A stretch of 64,000 bases of DNA from Maribellus sp. CM-23 (GTDB lineage Bacteria > Bacteroidota > Bacteroidia > Bacteroidales > Prolixibacteraceae): positions 496,001 through 560,000 of the forward strand of contig NZ_JADWYJ010000005.1 in assembly GCF_021354595.1 (NCBI RefSeq), written 5' to 3'. The translations under genes were made by a program, and so were the position numbers. The number at the start of each line of letters is the position of its first letter. The first letter of the stretch is position 1. Positions 42,981-52,237 of the stretch are shown here, in pieces. The notes beneath the pieces were generated by a model. The model saw only the letters and a list, made by a program, of their open reading frames with translations. It was not told the DNA's origin and did no database searches.

Positions 42981-44297
42981 ATGAAGGTATTGAAATTCGG
43001 AGGAACATCGGTTGGCTCGCCTGAGAATATGCGGGCTGTGATGAACCTGGTGACTGATGGCGAGAAAAAAATAATAGTACTCTCGGCCATGTCGGGAACA
43101 ACCAATTCTTTGGTTGAAATCTCAAATTTTCTGCACAAAAAGAACAAGGACAGTGCGAATATTGCCATTGGTAAACTGGAAGCCAAGTACAAGCAGGTGG
43201 TTGCCGAATTGTTTCAGTCGGAAGAAAACAAAAAGGCCGGGCTCGCCATTGTGAAGGCCAGTTTTGATACCATCAAATCTTTTACCGCCGGCGTTTTTTC
43301 GGAGGTGGGCGAAAATACCATTCTGGCGCAGGGAGAGATTATCTCAACTCAGCTAGTAACGGTTTTAATGAACGAAAACGGATACAATACCAAGCTTCTG
43401 CCAGCTCTTGAGTTCATGAAAATTGATGAAGACAAGTCGGCTGATATGGTTTACATCCGGGAGCACATTAAACCCGTGATCGATAAAGCCGGGGAGGCCG
43501 ACTATTATATTACGCAGGGATTTATTTGCCTTGATGCCAATGGCGACATTAGTAATTTGCAAAGAGGAGGAAGCGACTACACTGCTTCTTTGATCGGGGC
43601 TGCCATTGATGCCGACGAAATTCAGATTTGGACGGACATTGACGGTTTTCATAACAACGACCCACGCTTTGTGGAGAATACCCGGAAAATTGAGCAACTG
43701 TCGTTTAACGAGGCGGCTGAGTTGGCGTACTTTGGTGCAAAAATCCTTCACCCGCAAACAGTGTTGCCGGCAAGGGTTCAAAACATTCCGGTTCGCCTGA
43801 AAAACACCATGAATCCTTCGGATGGCGGAACATTGATCACCGCAGAATCGGATGGAAAAGGAATTAAAGCTGTGGCTGCCAAAGACGGAATTACCGCGGT
43901 TAAAATTCGTTCGGGACGCATGTTGATGGCTTACGGTTTTCTAAAAAGCATCTTCGAAGTGTTTGAGAAATACCGCACACCCATCGATATGATCTCCACT
44001 TCGGAGGTTGCCGTTTCCCTGTCGATTGACCATGTGCAGAACCTGGAAGCGATTCACGAAGAGTTGAACAAGTTTGGGTCGGTGGAAATCGACCACGATC
44101 TGTCGATTGTTTGTATTGTGGGAGATATTATCCAGGAAGAACATGGTTTTGCGTCGAAGGTTTTCCATGCGCTGGACGGAATCCCCATCCGAATGATCTC
44201 GTACGGAGGAAGCCGTTACAATATTTCGGTGCTGGTGCCAACCTCGCAAAAAGTAAAAACATTGCAGGCGCTGAGCGACCATCTGTTAAATAGCTAA
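42981..44297 (+). CDS. Aspartate kinase
   Basis: It phosphorylates aspartate, the first step towards lysine, threonine, methionine and diaminopimelate. The 438 residues start with the kinase signature MKVLKFGGTSVGSPENM. QGFICLDANG and RGGSDYTAS (substrate and ATP site) follow, and EIQIWTDIDGFHNNDPR is characteristic. The C-terminal part (about 295-438) holds two ACT domains (AVKIRSGRMLMAYGF, SIVCIVGDI). It lacks the homoserine dehydrogenase domain of ThrA, so it is monofunctional. asd, the next step in the pathway, lies at 62536 in the same window but is separate. A terminator follows. Confidence 0.9.
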   Translation: MKVLKFGGTSVGSPENMRAVMNLVTDGEKKIIVLSAMSGTTNSLVEISNFLHKKNKDSANIAIGKLEAKYKQVVAELFQSEENKKAGLAIVKASFDTIKSFTAGVFSEVGENTILAQGEIISTQLVTVLMNENGYNTKLLPALEFMKIDEDKSADMVYIREHIKPVIDKAGEADYYITQGFICLDANGDISNLQRGGSDYTASLIGAAIDADEIQIWTDIDGFHNNDPRFVENTRKIEQLSFNEAAELAYFGAKILHPQTVLPARVQNIPVRLKNTMNPSDGGTLITAESDGKGIKAVAAKDGITAVKIRSGRMLMAYGFLKSIFEVFEKYRTPIDMISTSEVAVSLSIDHVQNLEAIHEELNKFGSVEIDHDLSIVCIVGDIIQEEHGFASKVFHALDGIPIRMISYGGSRYNISVLVPTSQKVKTLQALSDHLLNS

Positions 44298-44318
44298 AAA
44301 ATTACAGGAGATACAGAT

Positions 44319-44357
44319 ATCCCGGATTGGTTGTAAAACCGGTTCGGGATTTTTTTT
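44319..44357. terminator. Terminator after the aspartokinase gene
   Basis: The 14-base arms (44319-44332 and 44337-44350) pair with three G-U wobbles around a 4-base loop, followed by seven T (44351-44357). The tract runs into the stop codon of the convergent gene. Confidence 0.75.
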
Positions 44358-45117
44358 ACTGAAGCTGAAAAACTTCGGAGGCTTCGCGACGCGAAGTCAG
44401 TTTAACTGCAAAGCGTTCGGTGAGCGGCTGCATGGTCTCGAAGGCCATCTCCGGCGTATTGTTTTCTTTCGACAAGTGACTAAGGAACACACATTGCAGA
44501 TTTTCTCCGGCATGCTGGTTTAAGAGTTCGAAGGCCTGGTCGTTGGAAAGATGCCCGACATCGGAAGCCACTCTCTTTTTTAGGTGCCACGGATAACTTC
44601 CTTCCCACAACATTTTTTCGTCGTAATTTGATTCCAGAAACAGGCTGTCGCACAGTTGGAGGTGTGTTTTTACATTGTTACAAGCTTCGCCAATATCGGT
44701 AAAAACGCCAATGTTTCGGTTTTGGTATTCAATTCTGAAAGAGCAAGGTTCGGCAGCATCGTGGTTTTTAAGTACCGGGTAAATGGAAAAATCCCCTACT
44801 TCGATGACATCGTCCGGAGAGAAGAATTTTGGGTAGTCGGGACGCAGGTTTTTATACGAACTGTTGTAGGTTTTGGCGGTCAGGTACACCGGAATCTGAA
44901 GCCTTTTTCCCAACACGCGTGCCCCCCGCATATGGTCGCCGTGTTCGTGAGTGATGAACAATGCTTTGATTTTAGTCGCATCCAGGTCGCGTTCTTTCAT
45001 ACGCAACAGAATCTGTTTGGTCGAAATACCGGCATCGATCAAAACCGCATCGGTGTGGTTTCCTATGTAATAACAGTTTCCGTTGCTTCCGGAAGCGATG
45101 GCACAAATCTCAAGCAT
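44356..45117 (-). CDS. Metallo-beta-lactamase fold hydrolase (YycJ/WalJ-like)
   Basis: This 253-residue protein has the metal-binding motif FITHEHGDHMRGA (about 54-66) near the N-terminus, an early Asp in LIDAGISTK, and later histidines in LKNHDAAEP and GHLSNDQA. Size and motif spacing resemble YycJ/WalJ, proposed to be a nuclease involved in DNA mismatch repair or cell-wall coordination. It is convergent with aspartokinase. A GATCTTTG box similar to -7 elements lies before its start at about 45133-45140. Confidence 0.8.
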   Translation of the reverse strand: MLEICAIASGSNGNCYYIGNHTDAVLIDAGISTKQILLRMKERDLDATKIKALFITHEHGDHMRGARVLGKRLQIPVYLTAKTYNSSYKNLRPDYPKFFSPDDVIEVGDFSIYPVLKNHDAAEPCSFRIEYQNRNIGVFTDIGEACNNVKTHLQLCDSLFLESNYDEKMLWEGSYPWHLKKRVASDVGHLSNDQAFELLNQHAGENLQCVFLSHLSKENNTPEMAFETMQPLTERFAVKLTSRREASEVFQLQ

Positions 45118-45144
45118 AATTAATCCCTTTCTGGCTGCAAAGAT

Positions 45145-47364
45145 CTATTTTTTTGCTGAAATAAGGTAAGTTCCGCTGGCCAGTTTAAATAAATTCCTGG
45201 ACATCCCGAGGTATTCGACTGTTGAATTGACTTCTGCTTTTTTTCCGTTAACCTTTACAGTCGGGAGTTCTGATGGAATAAGTACCAGTGCCTCGCTGTT
45301 TCCGGGCACCGAAAGTTCCATTTCCCATTCTTCCGGATTGCTTTTGAGCTTACAGGTAATCGCCCCGCGAATTGTCGGGATGGTGAGTTCGATGTTCTCA
45401 AGCCCGGTTGGCTGCGGGTTTACTGAAAAAGTCTTAAAGCCGGGCTCTACCGGTTGGATGCCCATTAAACGTCGTGGAATAATGTTGGCCGGAGCGGTTG
45501 CCCACGCATGATTCCAGGTGAGATTGGGCTTGTAGGCTTCGTCCCAGGCTTCGGTGGTCATGGTGGAGCCAACCTTCAGCATGTTCATCCAGCTTCTTTT
45601 GTCTTCCGATGTCATCAGGTTCAAGGCATATTCAGCTTCTCCTGCATTGTACAATGCTTCCAGCAGGTATTGGGCGCCGTAAACGCTGCACGCAATTCCT
45701 TTGCTTTTGATGTATCGAACAACCGAAGGGATGTCTTTTTCGGGCACCAGGTTGAATGCCAGTGGAAACATATTGGCATGCAAACTTGCGTGGCTGGCAT
45801 CGATTCCATCCACAAAATAGCCTTTTTGCGTGTCAAACATATTGCGCAGTATGCTTTGTTTCACCTTCTCCGCATGCGTTTTGTAAAAGTTGCTGTCCTC
45901 TGTTTTACCAAGTGCGGCGGCAATTTCCGACATGCATTTCAGTGAATAGAAGTAAAATGAATTAACCACGGTATTGTAATCGGCAAACTCATAGTTATCG
46001 TTTTCAATAGGCGGCCAGTCCACAATGTCTCTGAATCTTTCCCCTGTAAAATGAATGCTTTTCAAAACCTCGGAGGTTAGTTTTCCGGTTTTGGTGCTAA
46101 TCAGGCCATCTTCGCGTTGCAGGTCGATCAGCGTTTTCTTTTTCAGATCGTTGTAAATCGTTGCCAAAAACTCGGTGTCGCCGGTGTGCATGTAGTGTTC
46201 GCGGGCCATCATAACTGTATGCATTTGCCATTCGGTTGGCCAGCTGGCATGCGAAACCAAAAACGCAAGACTGTAGCGGGCCGCCGAAAACTCACGATCT
46301 ACCGCATAGTGCCCCAGTTGCTGAATGTAAGCATCTGCTTCGTAGGGCATTCGCTCGCGGTTCCCGTCGGAATAAACCCCTAAAAACGGCGTGGCTTTTA
46401 GCGTGTATTTGCACAGGTCCCACACCTTGTTCAGGTTCTCATTGGGGCTGTTAAACGCCGACTGGCTGTCGTCAAACAGATAATAAAGCGCTTCCTGGGT
46501 GATGCTGTTTACCCGTATTTTTCCGTCGCTTTCAATTTCTGCATAGCGAAACGGGACTACCTCGGGATAAAAAGGCGCCATTTTCTGGCTGTGTGGATAA
46601 CGGGCGCTGTGTGGAGGAATTTTTACCTGGTAAGTATGTGTTCCTTTTTTTAATTCGATTTCCGTTTGAAAGAAGCCGATGTTGCTACGCCCCGGATTTT
46701 TATGCACCGATAAATCTTCATTTTTTCGTTCGCTCAGGTAAACCCTGATCTTTTGTCCTTCAACATCTGACGTGATCGAAAAGTCAGCTGTTGCAAAGGC
46801 GGCTTGTCCAAAATCGGCAAACCAGTTTCCTTCACTGACTTTTTTGAATAAAACGGGTTCTTTTTTTGTGAAGCTCGCCATTTGGCGGTCTTCTGCTACC
46901 CAATTGCCGGGCGCCAGTTCCACCCAATTGCTGACACCTGCCCACTCGTCGCTTCTCCAATCGAAGGTGCCGGTAATGAATTGCTGAGGTTTACTGTATG
47001 CGCTCGCTTTGCCTTCTTTTCCCCACACCTTTACTTTCCACCAGTATTTTGAATGTGACGACAGGCTCTTTCCCTTGTATGAAACGTTTATCGAAGTCGC
47101 GGTGTTGATTTTTCCGCTGTTCCACAAATCTGCTTCTTTTTCTGTTAGCAGATCGGGAGAAGAAGCCACCAGTATTTGATAAGCAGTTTGAGTCACTCCT
47201 TGTTGCGGGAAGATCCATCCAAACTCGGGATTGGAGTCGGTAATGACGGCTTTTTCGGGTTCCCGAAGTAGTTCAACCAGTAAGCCGGTTGGAGCTGGCA
47301 GGTTTTGAGCAAAAACGGAGAAAGGACTAAAAATCAGTACGAGCGAAAGGATTGTTCTGTTCAT
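45145..47364 (-). CDS. GH78-like alpha-L-rhamnosidase, secreted
   Basis: This 739-residue exported glycoside hydrolase has a signal peptide (ILSLVLIFSPFSVFAQ). An Ig-like N-terminal domain (AYQILVASSP, SKYWWKVKVWG) and a beta-sandwich domain lead to a six-hairpin catalytic barrel. The motif SDGNRERMPYEADAY (about 332-346) matches the family region that carries the general acid; Glu337 is the candidate. A short beta domain ends the protein. It would release rhamnose from plant or bacterial polysaccharides in the periplasm. No SusC/SusD pair or other glycoside hydrolase is adjacent, so it is not part of a visible polysaccharide locus. Confidence 0.75.
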   Translation of the reverse strand: MNRTILSLVLIFSPFSVFAQNLPAPTGLLVELLREPEKAVITDSNPEFGWIFPQQGVTQTAYQILVASSPDLLTEKEADLWNSGKINTATSINVSYKGKSLSSHSKYWWKVKVWGKEGKASAYSKPQQFITGTFDWRSDEWAGVSNWVELAPGNWVAEDRQMASFTKKEPVLFKKVSEGNWFADFGQAAFATADFSITSDVEGQKIRVYLSERKNEDLSVHKNPGRSNIGFFQTEIELKKGTHTYQVKIPPHSARYPHSQKMAPFYPEVVPFRYAEIESDGKIRVNSITQEALYYLFDDSQSAFNSPNENLNKVWDLCKYTLKATPFLGVYSDGNRERMPYEADAYIQQLGHYAVDREFSAARYSLAFLVSHASWPTEWQMHTVMMAREHYMHTGDTEFLATIYNDLKKKTLIDLQREDGLISTKTGKLTSEVLKSIHFTGERFRDIVDWPPIENDNYEFADYNTVVNSFYFYSLKCMSEIAAALGKTEDSNFYKTHAEKVKQSILRNMFDTQKGYFVDGIDASHASLHANMFPLAFNLVPEKDIPSVVRYIKSKGIACSVYGAQYLLEALYNAGEAEYALNLMTSEDKRSWMNMLKVGSTMTTEAWDEAYKPNLTWNHAWATAPANIIPRRLMGIQPVEPGFKTFSVNPQPTGLENIELTIPTIRGAITCKLKSNPEEWEMELSVPGNSEALVLIPSELPTVKVNGKKAEVNSTVEYLGMSRNLFKLASGTYLISAKK

Positions 47365-47524
47365 GGTTAAAAACGGTTACTATTGGTTCGGTTGCTTAAA
47401 AATAAGAAAAGAGTTGAAATGGAAAACAAAATAATCGTGATTCCGGGAAATCATCAGCAGAAATGAAGGTTAGATGTAGACTCGTATTCTGGATTTGTTT
47501 TTATTTTTTTATTGCAGAATTACC

Positions 47525-47584
47525 AATATCCAATTTTCCGGATTTTGTTGGATATTTTACATTCAAAATTGAGCGTTGGATATT
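47525..47584. repeat. Short TTGGATATT repeats in an intergenic region
   Basis: AATATCCAA (47525-47533) is inverted to TTGGATATT (47548-47556), which recurs as a direct copy at 47576-47584. The gap 47365-47662 holds nothing else but the terminator at 47604. The plus-strand frame across it (47463-47651) is not credible because it reads through the terminator. Confidence 0.4.
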
Positions 47585-47603
47585 TTTTAAAATTGACTCT
47601 CAT

Positions 47604-47633
47604 AAAAAAAGCAGGGAGTGCCCTGCTTTTTTT
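47604..47633 (-). terminator. Terminator of the isochorismatase-family gene
   Basis: GCAGGG-AGTG-CCCTGC with A and T runs of seven on both sides forms a symmetrical hairpin 30 bases after the minus-strand gene. Confidence 0.85.
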
Positions 47634-47662
47634 ATATGGTTTCTAACCTGAGTAGCTGATAG

Positions 47663-48205
47663 TTATTTCACCAGTTTCGATATAGCTTTGAACTCATCGG
47701 TTCCGGCTGCACGCGTTAATTCGAAAAGAATGGATTCGTAAGAAGTCATCAGAATGCCTTCGTGGCGGAAGCGTTCTTTAGCCAGTTCGAAATTTTCCGG
47801 GGTGCGCGACGAAACGCAATCCATCACCACAATCGGGTTCAGACCGGCTTCTTTTAGATCAACCGCGGTTTGCAAAACACAAACATGCGATTCAATACCG
47901 CAAATAATTACATTTTTGGCGTTGAAAGCGTTAATCTTTTCGCGGATTTCCGGAACATCAAAACAACTGAAATCTTTTTTCTCAAGATATTCGAATTCCG
48001 CAAACAGTGATTTTACTTCGGGCAGTGTTTCACCCAAACCGCGTGTGTATTGCTGCGAGACCAGCACGGGTACACTTAAATGGTTCAAGCCTTCAATAAG
48101 TATCTGGCAGTTTTTCTGCAGCGTTTCTTTTTCATGCATTACCGGGAACAAACGTTCCTGTATGTCAATAACCAATCCTACAGTGCCTTCTTTGGTAATT
48201 CTCAT
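47663..48205 (-). CDS. Isochorismatase-family cysteine hydrolase
   Basis: This 180-residue hydrolase has the family triad: Asp in LVIDIQERLF (about 14), Lys in YLEKKDFSCF (about 78), and Cys in CGIESHVCVLQTA (about 111). It resembles YcaC/nicotinamidase-like members of unknown substrate more than true isochorismatases. It lies 70 bases after the SIS gene on the same strand and may share its transcript. The role is undetermined. Confidence 0.8.
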   Translation of the reverse strand: MRITKEGTVGLVIDIQERLFPVMHEKETLQKNCQILIEGLNHLSVPVLVSQQYTRGLGETLPEVKSLFAEFEYLEKKDFSCFDVPEIREKINAFNAKNVIICGIESHVCVLQTAVDLKEAGLNPIVVMDCVSSRTPENFELAKERFRHEGILMTSYESILFELTRAAGTDEFKAISKLVK

Positions 48206-48275
48206 TTGTCTTCATTTTATGAAATCTCTTGCGGGAAATGCCCCTTCCGAAATTTCAGATTGTAGTGGTAAGGTT

Positions 48276-48890
48276 CTACTTTTTCTCGGTTTTTGCCTGC
48301 ATCCGCGATTTATCTCCCAGGTAGCCTCCGTGGTGACGCTTGGCATATTCTTCGTTGGTAAAACCGATCTTTTTCATCATCGAAACTACCAGTGCATCAC
48401 CGATTACGGTCATTACGGTGGTGGAAGTTGTAGGCGATAATCCCAGTAAGCAAACTTCTTTGGGGTTGCCGGTGAAAATGAATGCATCAGCATTTTGCGC
48501 CAGTACTCCATCCGGGTTGCTGGAAATAACGATCAGCGGCAAGCCTTCGTGAAGGTTTTCGGCCAGATCAATCAGTTCAATAATTTCGCGGGTTTTGCCC
48601 GAGTTGGAAATCACCAGCAACACATCGTTTTCCTGCAATACTCCGAGGTCGCCGTGTTGCGATTCACTTGGGTGAAGAAATACAGCAGGTGTTCCGGTAG
48701 AGCTAAATGTGGTGGCATAGTTTAGCGCAATTTGCCCGGCTTTCCCCATTCCGCTGGTAACCAGTTTTCCTTTTTTTTGGTGTACCCGCTCGTAAATCAG
48801 TTCAATAGCTGTCAGCATTCCATCGCTAACCGGAATGTTTCGGATGGCTTGCGCTTCATCCTCTATAACCTTTTTGATTAAATCCTTCAT
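48276..48890 (-). CDS. SIS-domain sugar isomerase-like protein
   Basis: This 204-residue protein consists of a single SIS domain: TSGMGKAGQIALNYA, SSTGTPAVFLHPSESQHGDLG and LLVISNSGKTREI. These motifs match the N-terminal half of arabinose-5-phosphate isomerase (KdsD/KpsF), but the CBS domains are absent. It may isomerise a phospho-sugar for lipopolysaccharide (KDO) synthesis or bind one as a regulator. The C-terminus is short and basic. A perfect -7 box lies 20 bases upstream. Confidence 0.75.
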   Translation of the reverse strand: MKDLIKKVIEDEAQAIRNIPVSDGMLTAIELIYERVHQKKGKLVTSGMGKAGQIALNYATTFSSTGTPAVFLHPSESQHGDLGVLQENDVLLVISNSGKTREIIELIDLAENLHEGLPLIVISSNPDGVLAQNADAFIFTGNPKEVCLLGLSPTTSTTVMTVIGDALVVSMMKKIGFTNEEYAKRHHGGYLGDKSRMQAKTEKK

Positions 48891-48909
48891 AAGAGTAGAA
48901 ATTGAGGCA

Positions 48910-48917
48910 CAAAACTA
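48910..48917 (-). promoter_or_regulatory. -7 promoter element of the SIS gene
   Basis: On the minus strand this reads TAGTTTTG, a perfect TAnnTTTG. No TTG at the standard distance. Confidence 0.45.
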
Positions 48918-48984
48918 ACGAAAATTCGGAAGTCAGCCAGCCAGACTCCGCTCTTCCGGAATATTTTTAAAACATGTGATAAAA

Positions 48985-49005
48985 GTTACACAGGAAATGT
49001 GTTAT
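48985..49005. promoter_or_regulatory. Imperfect dyad before sucC, possible Crp/Fnr-type site
   Basis: GTTACACA (48985-48992) and TGTGTTAT (48998-49005) form a near-dyad in the region between the divergent SIS and sucC genes. It is weak evidence. The rest of the 296-base gap has no other recognised feature. Confidence 0.25.
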
Positions 49006-49186
49006 AGGTCATAAAAAAAAGAAAACAATTTGGTCGTTTGAGGGTTAAATAATTGATAAATTTAACGATAATTTTTTCAACCGTAACAGGCCGAAAATGA
49101 ACGATTACACTGACCTTTAGTAAAAACCGCATCGCGCAGGTTCTTGTGGTTTGCTTTCATAATTCGGCGAAAAACAATTTAAACAC

Positions 49187-50320
49187 ATGAAAATTCATGA
49201 ATATCAAGCCCGAGATTTATTCAGGAAGTACGGGATTCCTGTGCCGGAAGGAGAGTTGTGCCATTCGGTAGATGAAGTAAAAAAGAAAGTTTCGGACAAA
49301 GACAAACTGAGGGTTGTTAAAGCCCAGGTATTGGTCGGTGGAAGAGGAAAAGCCGGTGGTGTTAAGCTGGCAACCACCAAAGCCGAAGCAATTGAAAAGG
49401 CCAAACTGATACTGGGAATGGATATCAAAGGCATAACGGTTGAAAAAGTACTGGTTGCCGATGCCGTGGATATCGAAAAGGAATTTTATGTTGGCCTGAT
49501 CAACGACCGGAATGCAAAAGCCGTAACCCTGATGGCCAGTTCTGAAGGGGGAGTGGAAATCGAGGAAGTGGCAAAAACCAATCCCGAGAAGATCATTAAA
49601 ATGCCGATCGACCCAACCATGGGACTGATGGACTGGCAGGCCCGCAAAGTGGCTTTGCAGCTGTTTAACGATCCGAAACAGGTACGTCAGGCAGCCGAAA
49701 TCCTGGTGAAGCTTTACAAACTGTATGTTGAAACCGATTCTTCGCTGGCTGAAATCAATCCGTTGGTACTGACTCCGGATAAACAAGTTTTGGCGATCGA
49801 CGGTAAAATGAATTTTGACGATAATGCCTTGTTCCGTCAAAAAGAAATTATTGCCATGCGTGAGGCCGACGAAAACGAGAAAAAAGAGCTGGAAGCCAAC
49901 GCAAAAGGACTTTCATATATTAAACTGGATGGCAACATCGGGTGCATGGTGAACGGCGCCGGACTGGCAATGGCTACCATGGATATGATCAAATTGTATG
50001 GAGGCGAGCCTGCCAACTTCCTGGATATTGGTGGTTCTTCCAACCCGCAGAAAGTGGTTGATGCCATGAACATTCTGCTGGGAGATAAAAACGTAAAATC
50101 GGTGATGATCAATATTTTTGGCGGAATTACCCGTTGCGACGATGTAGCTCGCGGACTGGTTGCTGCACTCGATCAGATAAAAACAGATATTCCGATTGTG
50201 ATTCGCCTTTCGGGAACCAATGCCAAAGAGGGGCTCGAGATTATTGAAAAAACCGGGTTGCCGGTGGTGAAAACCATGAGCGAAGCAGCTCAGAAAGCGA
50301 TAGAGCTAAGTCAAAAGTGA
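49187..50320 (+). CDS. sucC: Succinate-CoA ligase, beta subunit
   Basis: The ATP-grasp beta subunit of succinyl-CoA synthetase, 377 residues. It starts MKIHEYQARDLFRKYGIPVPEG, has the ATP-grasp loop VKAQVLVGGRGKAGGVK, metal ligands in LAEINPLVLT, and the C-terminal flavodoxin-like domain with NGAGLAMATMD, FLDIGGSS and NIFGGITRCD. It couples succinyl-CoA hydrolysis to nucleotide phosphorylation in the citric acid cycle, or runs in reverse in the reductive branch of anaerobes. sucD follows after 26 bases. Confidence 0.93.
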   Translation: MKIHEYQARDLFRKYGIPVPEGELCHSVDEVKKKVSDKDKLRVVKAQVLVGGRGKAGGVKLATTKAEAIEKAKLILGMDIKGITVEKVLVADAVDIEKEFYVGLINDRNAKAVTLMASSEGGVEIEEVAKTNPEKIIKMPIDPTMGLMDWQARKVALQLFNDPKQVRQAAEILVKLYKLYVETDSSLAEINPLVLTPDKQVLAIDGKMNFDDNALFRQKEIIAMREADENEKKELEANAKGLSYIKLDGNIGCMVNGAGLAMATMDMIKLYGGEPANFLDIGGSSNPQKVVDAMNILLGDKNVKSVMINIFGGITRCDDVARGLVAALDQIKTDIPIVIRLSGTNAKEGLEIIEKTGLPVVKTMSEAAQKAIELSQK

Positions 50321-50346
50321 AACGTTGAAAGTAAAAAGTTAGAGAA

Positions 50347-51219
50347 ATGAGCATTCTTATAAATAAAGATACCAAAGTAATTGTGCAGGGAATCACCGGA
50401 CGCGACGGTGCTTTCCATACCAGTAAAATGAAGGCTTACGGTACCAACATTGTTGGTGGAATTTCTCCGGGAAAAGCGGGGCAGCAAGTGGAAGGCATTC
50501 CGGTTTTCAATACGGTTGAAGACGCTGTGAAAGCTACCGGGGCCAATGCTTCCGTTATTTTTGTTCCGGCACCTTTTGCCGGTGATGCCATCCTGGAAGC
50601 GAGCTATGCCGGAATTGAGCTGGTAGTGTGTATCACTGAGCATGTGCCGGTGCAGGACATGATCCGGGTAATGCCGGTGTTGAAGAAAAACGATACCAAG
50701 TTGGTGGGTGCCAACTGTCCGGGATTGATTACGCCGGGCGAGTGTTTGATCGGAATTCTTCCGGGAATGATTTTTAAACCTGGAAATGTTGGTTTGATCT
50801 CGCGTTCGGGTACACTTACCTATGAAGTGGTAAACATGTTGACAGAAAATGATCTGGGGCAAACTACCTGTGTGGGAATCGGTGGCGATTCTGTTTCCGG
50901 TTTGTATTTTATCGATTTACTGGAGATGTATGAAAATGACCTGAAAACCGATGCGGTGGTTGTAATTGGTGAAATTGGTGGCGATGCCGAAGAGCAGGCA
51001 GCCAAGTTCATTAAAGAGAAAATGACCAAGCCGGTGGTTGCTTTTATTGCCGGCCAATCGGCTCCTCCCGGAAAACGGATGGGACATGCCGGGGCAATCA
51101 TTTCTAGTGGTGCAGGAACCGCAGAAGAGAAGATCAAGGCTTTTAATGCGGCCGGTGTTCCGGTGGCAAAAGAACCTTCAGAAATTCCGGGTTTGATCAA
51201 AGAAAAATTAGGACTGTAG
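50347..51219 (+). CDS. sucD: Succinate-CoA ligase, alpha subunit
   Basis: The CoA-binding and phosphohistidine-carrying partner of SucC, 290 residues. Motifs: VIVQGITGRDGAFHT, GGISPGKAGQ, TEHVPVQDM, GANCPGLITPGEC and SRSGTLTYEV. The active-site histidine lies in GKRMGHAGAI (about 241). Length and order are normal. A terminator follows. Confidence 0.93.
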   Translation: MSILINKDTKVIVQGITGRDGAFHTSKMKAYGTNIVGGISPGKAGQQVEGIPVFNTVEDAVKATGANASVIFVPAPFAGDAILEASYAGIELVVCITEHVPVQDMIRVMPVLKKNDTKLVGANCPGLITPGECLIGILPGMIFKPGNVGLISRSGTLTYEVVNMLTENDLGQTTCVGIGGDSVSGLYFIDLLEMYENDLKTDAVVVIGEIGGDAEEQAAKFIKEKMTKPVVAFIAGQSAPPGKRMGHAGAIISSGAGTAEEKIKAFNAAGVPVAKEPSEIPGLIKEKLGL

Positions 51220-51252
51220 AACCTCCCGATTTAGGGAAGAGTAAAAATAATG

Positions 51253-51283
51253 AACCGGTTGTCAGCTGACAGCCGGTTTTTTT
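51253..51283 (+). terminator. Terminator after sucD
   Basis: AACCGG-T-TGTCAG pairs with CTGACA-G-CCGGTT, followed by a T tract to 51283. Confidence 0.85.
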
Positions 51284-51340
51284 GTTTTATCTGCCCACGA
51301 TACAAAATATCCTTTAAATTAGGGGCAAAATCAAAAATCC

Positions 51341-52171
51341 ATGAATTTACACGTTACAAAGGGAAACGGAGAAAAAGTGTTGTTTGATGCCGGTAAACTA
51401 AAACAGGCACTTCAGTCGTCGGGGGCAGGAAAACAGGAGCAGGAAAGCATTGTCCGGCTGGTCCGGGATGAGTTGTACGACGGGATCCCGACCCGGAAGA
51501 TCTACCAGTTGGCGTTTAGTCTTTTGAAAAAGGAATCGTATAAAATGGCGGGACGTTACCGTCTGAAAAATGCGATTATGGAGTTGGGACCAACCGGATT
51601 TCCTTTTGAAAAATTTGTGGGGCGGGTGCTCGAAACCATGGGATACCAGGTAGAGACCGGCGTGATTGTTAAGGGGAAATGTGTGCAACACGAGGTAGAT
51701 GTAGTGGCCCGCAAAAACGGCGAAATGCTGATGATCGAATGCAAGTTTCACAGCGACAGCCTGACCAAAAGCGGGGTGCAGGTGCCACTTTACATTCATT
51801 CGCGTTTTCTGGATGTGAAAGCTGCCTGGGAAAAGCAATACGGTACCGATCTGCAATACCACGGCGGAGTGGTTACCAACACACGTTTTAGCGAGGATGC
51901 CATGAGTTATGGAACCTGTGTGGGACTGTTTATGGTATCGTGGGATTTTCCGCAGGGAGAAGGGTTGAAACAATACATTGATAAGTCGGGGCTGCATCCG
52001 CTTACTTCACTGATTTCACTAAGCAAAGCTCAGAAACAGCAATTACTTGAAAAGGGCATTGTTCTTTGCAGCGAGATCACCAATCAGCCTGATTTGCTTC
52101 GGGAAATGGGCTTACCGGAAAAGCAAATCAACCGGATTCTTCGCGAAGCCCGTAACCTGATCGCAAAGTAA
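51341..52171 (+). CDS. ATP-cone domain fused to a restriction endonuclease-like domain
   Basis: This 276-residue protein has an N-terminal ATP-cone-like domain (about 3-85: FDAGKLKQALQSSGA, IPTRKIYQLAFSLL, RYRLKNAIMELGPTG). A central nuclease domain has the PD-(D/E)XK pattern, with Asp120 in HEVDVVARK and Glu133/Lys135 in MLMIECKFH. GYQVETGVIVKGKCVQHEVD resembles Mrr-type nucleases. A C-terminal helical part (about 215-276) may bind nucleic acid. ATP-cones sense ATP/dATP in NrdR and ribonucleotide reductases, so the fusion suggests a nucleotide-gated nuclease. No methyltransferase or other restriction gene is adjacent. Function unknown. Confidence 0.75.
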   Translation: MNLHVTKGNGEKVLFDAGKLKQALQSSGAGKQEQESIVRLVRDELYDGIPTRKIYQLAFSLLKKESYKMAGRYRLKNAIMELGPTGFPFEKFVGRVLETMGYQVETGVIVKGKCVQHEVDVVARKNGEMLMIECKFHSDSLTKSGVQVPLYIHSRFLDVKAAWEKQYGTDLQYHGGVVTNTRFSEDAMSYGTCVGLFMVSWDFPQGEGLKQYIDKSGLHPLTSLISLSKAQKQQLLEKGIVLCSEITNQPDLLREMGLPEKQINRILREARNLIAK

Positions 52172-52237
52172 CTTTTCAAATTTGTGCAGTAAAAACGATA
52201 GACAGCTTCTTGTTCTTTTAACGCAGAAGCAAACTTT

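Noticed and set aside
47463..47651. 62-codon plus-strand frame
   Set aside because: It runs through a strong terminator hairpin and AT-rich repeats.
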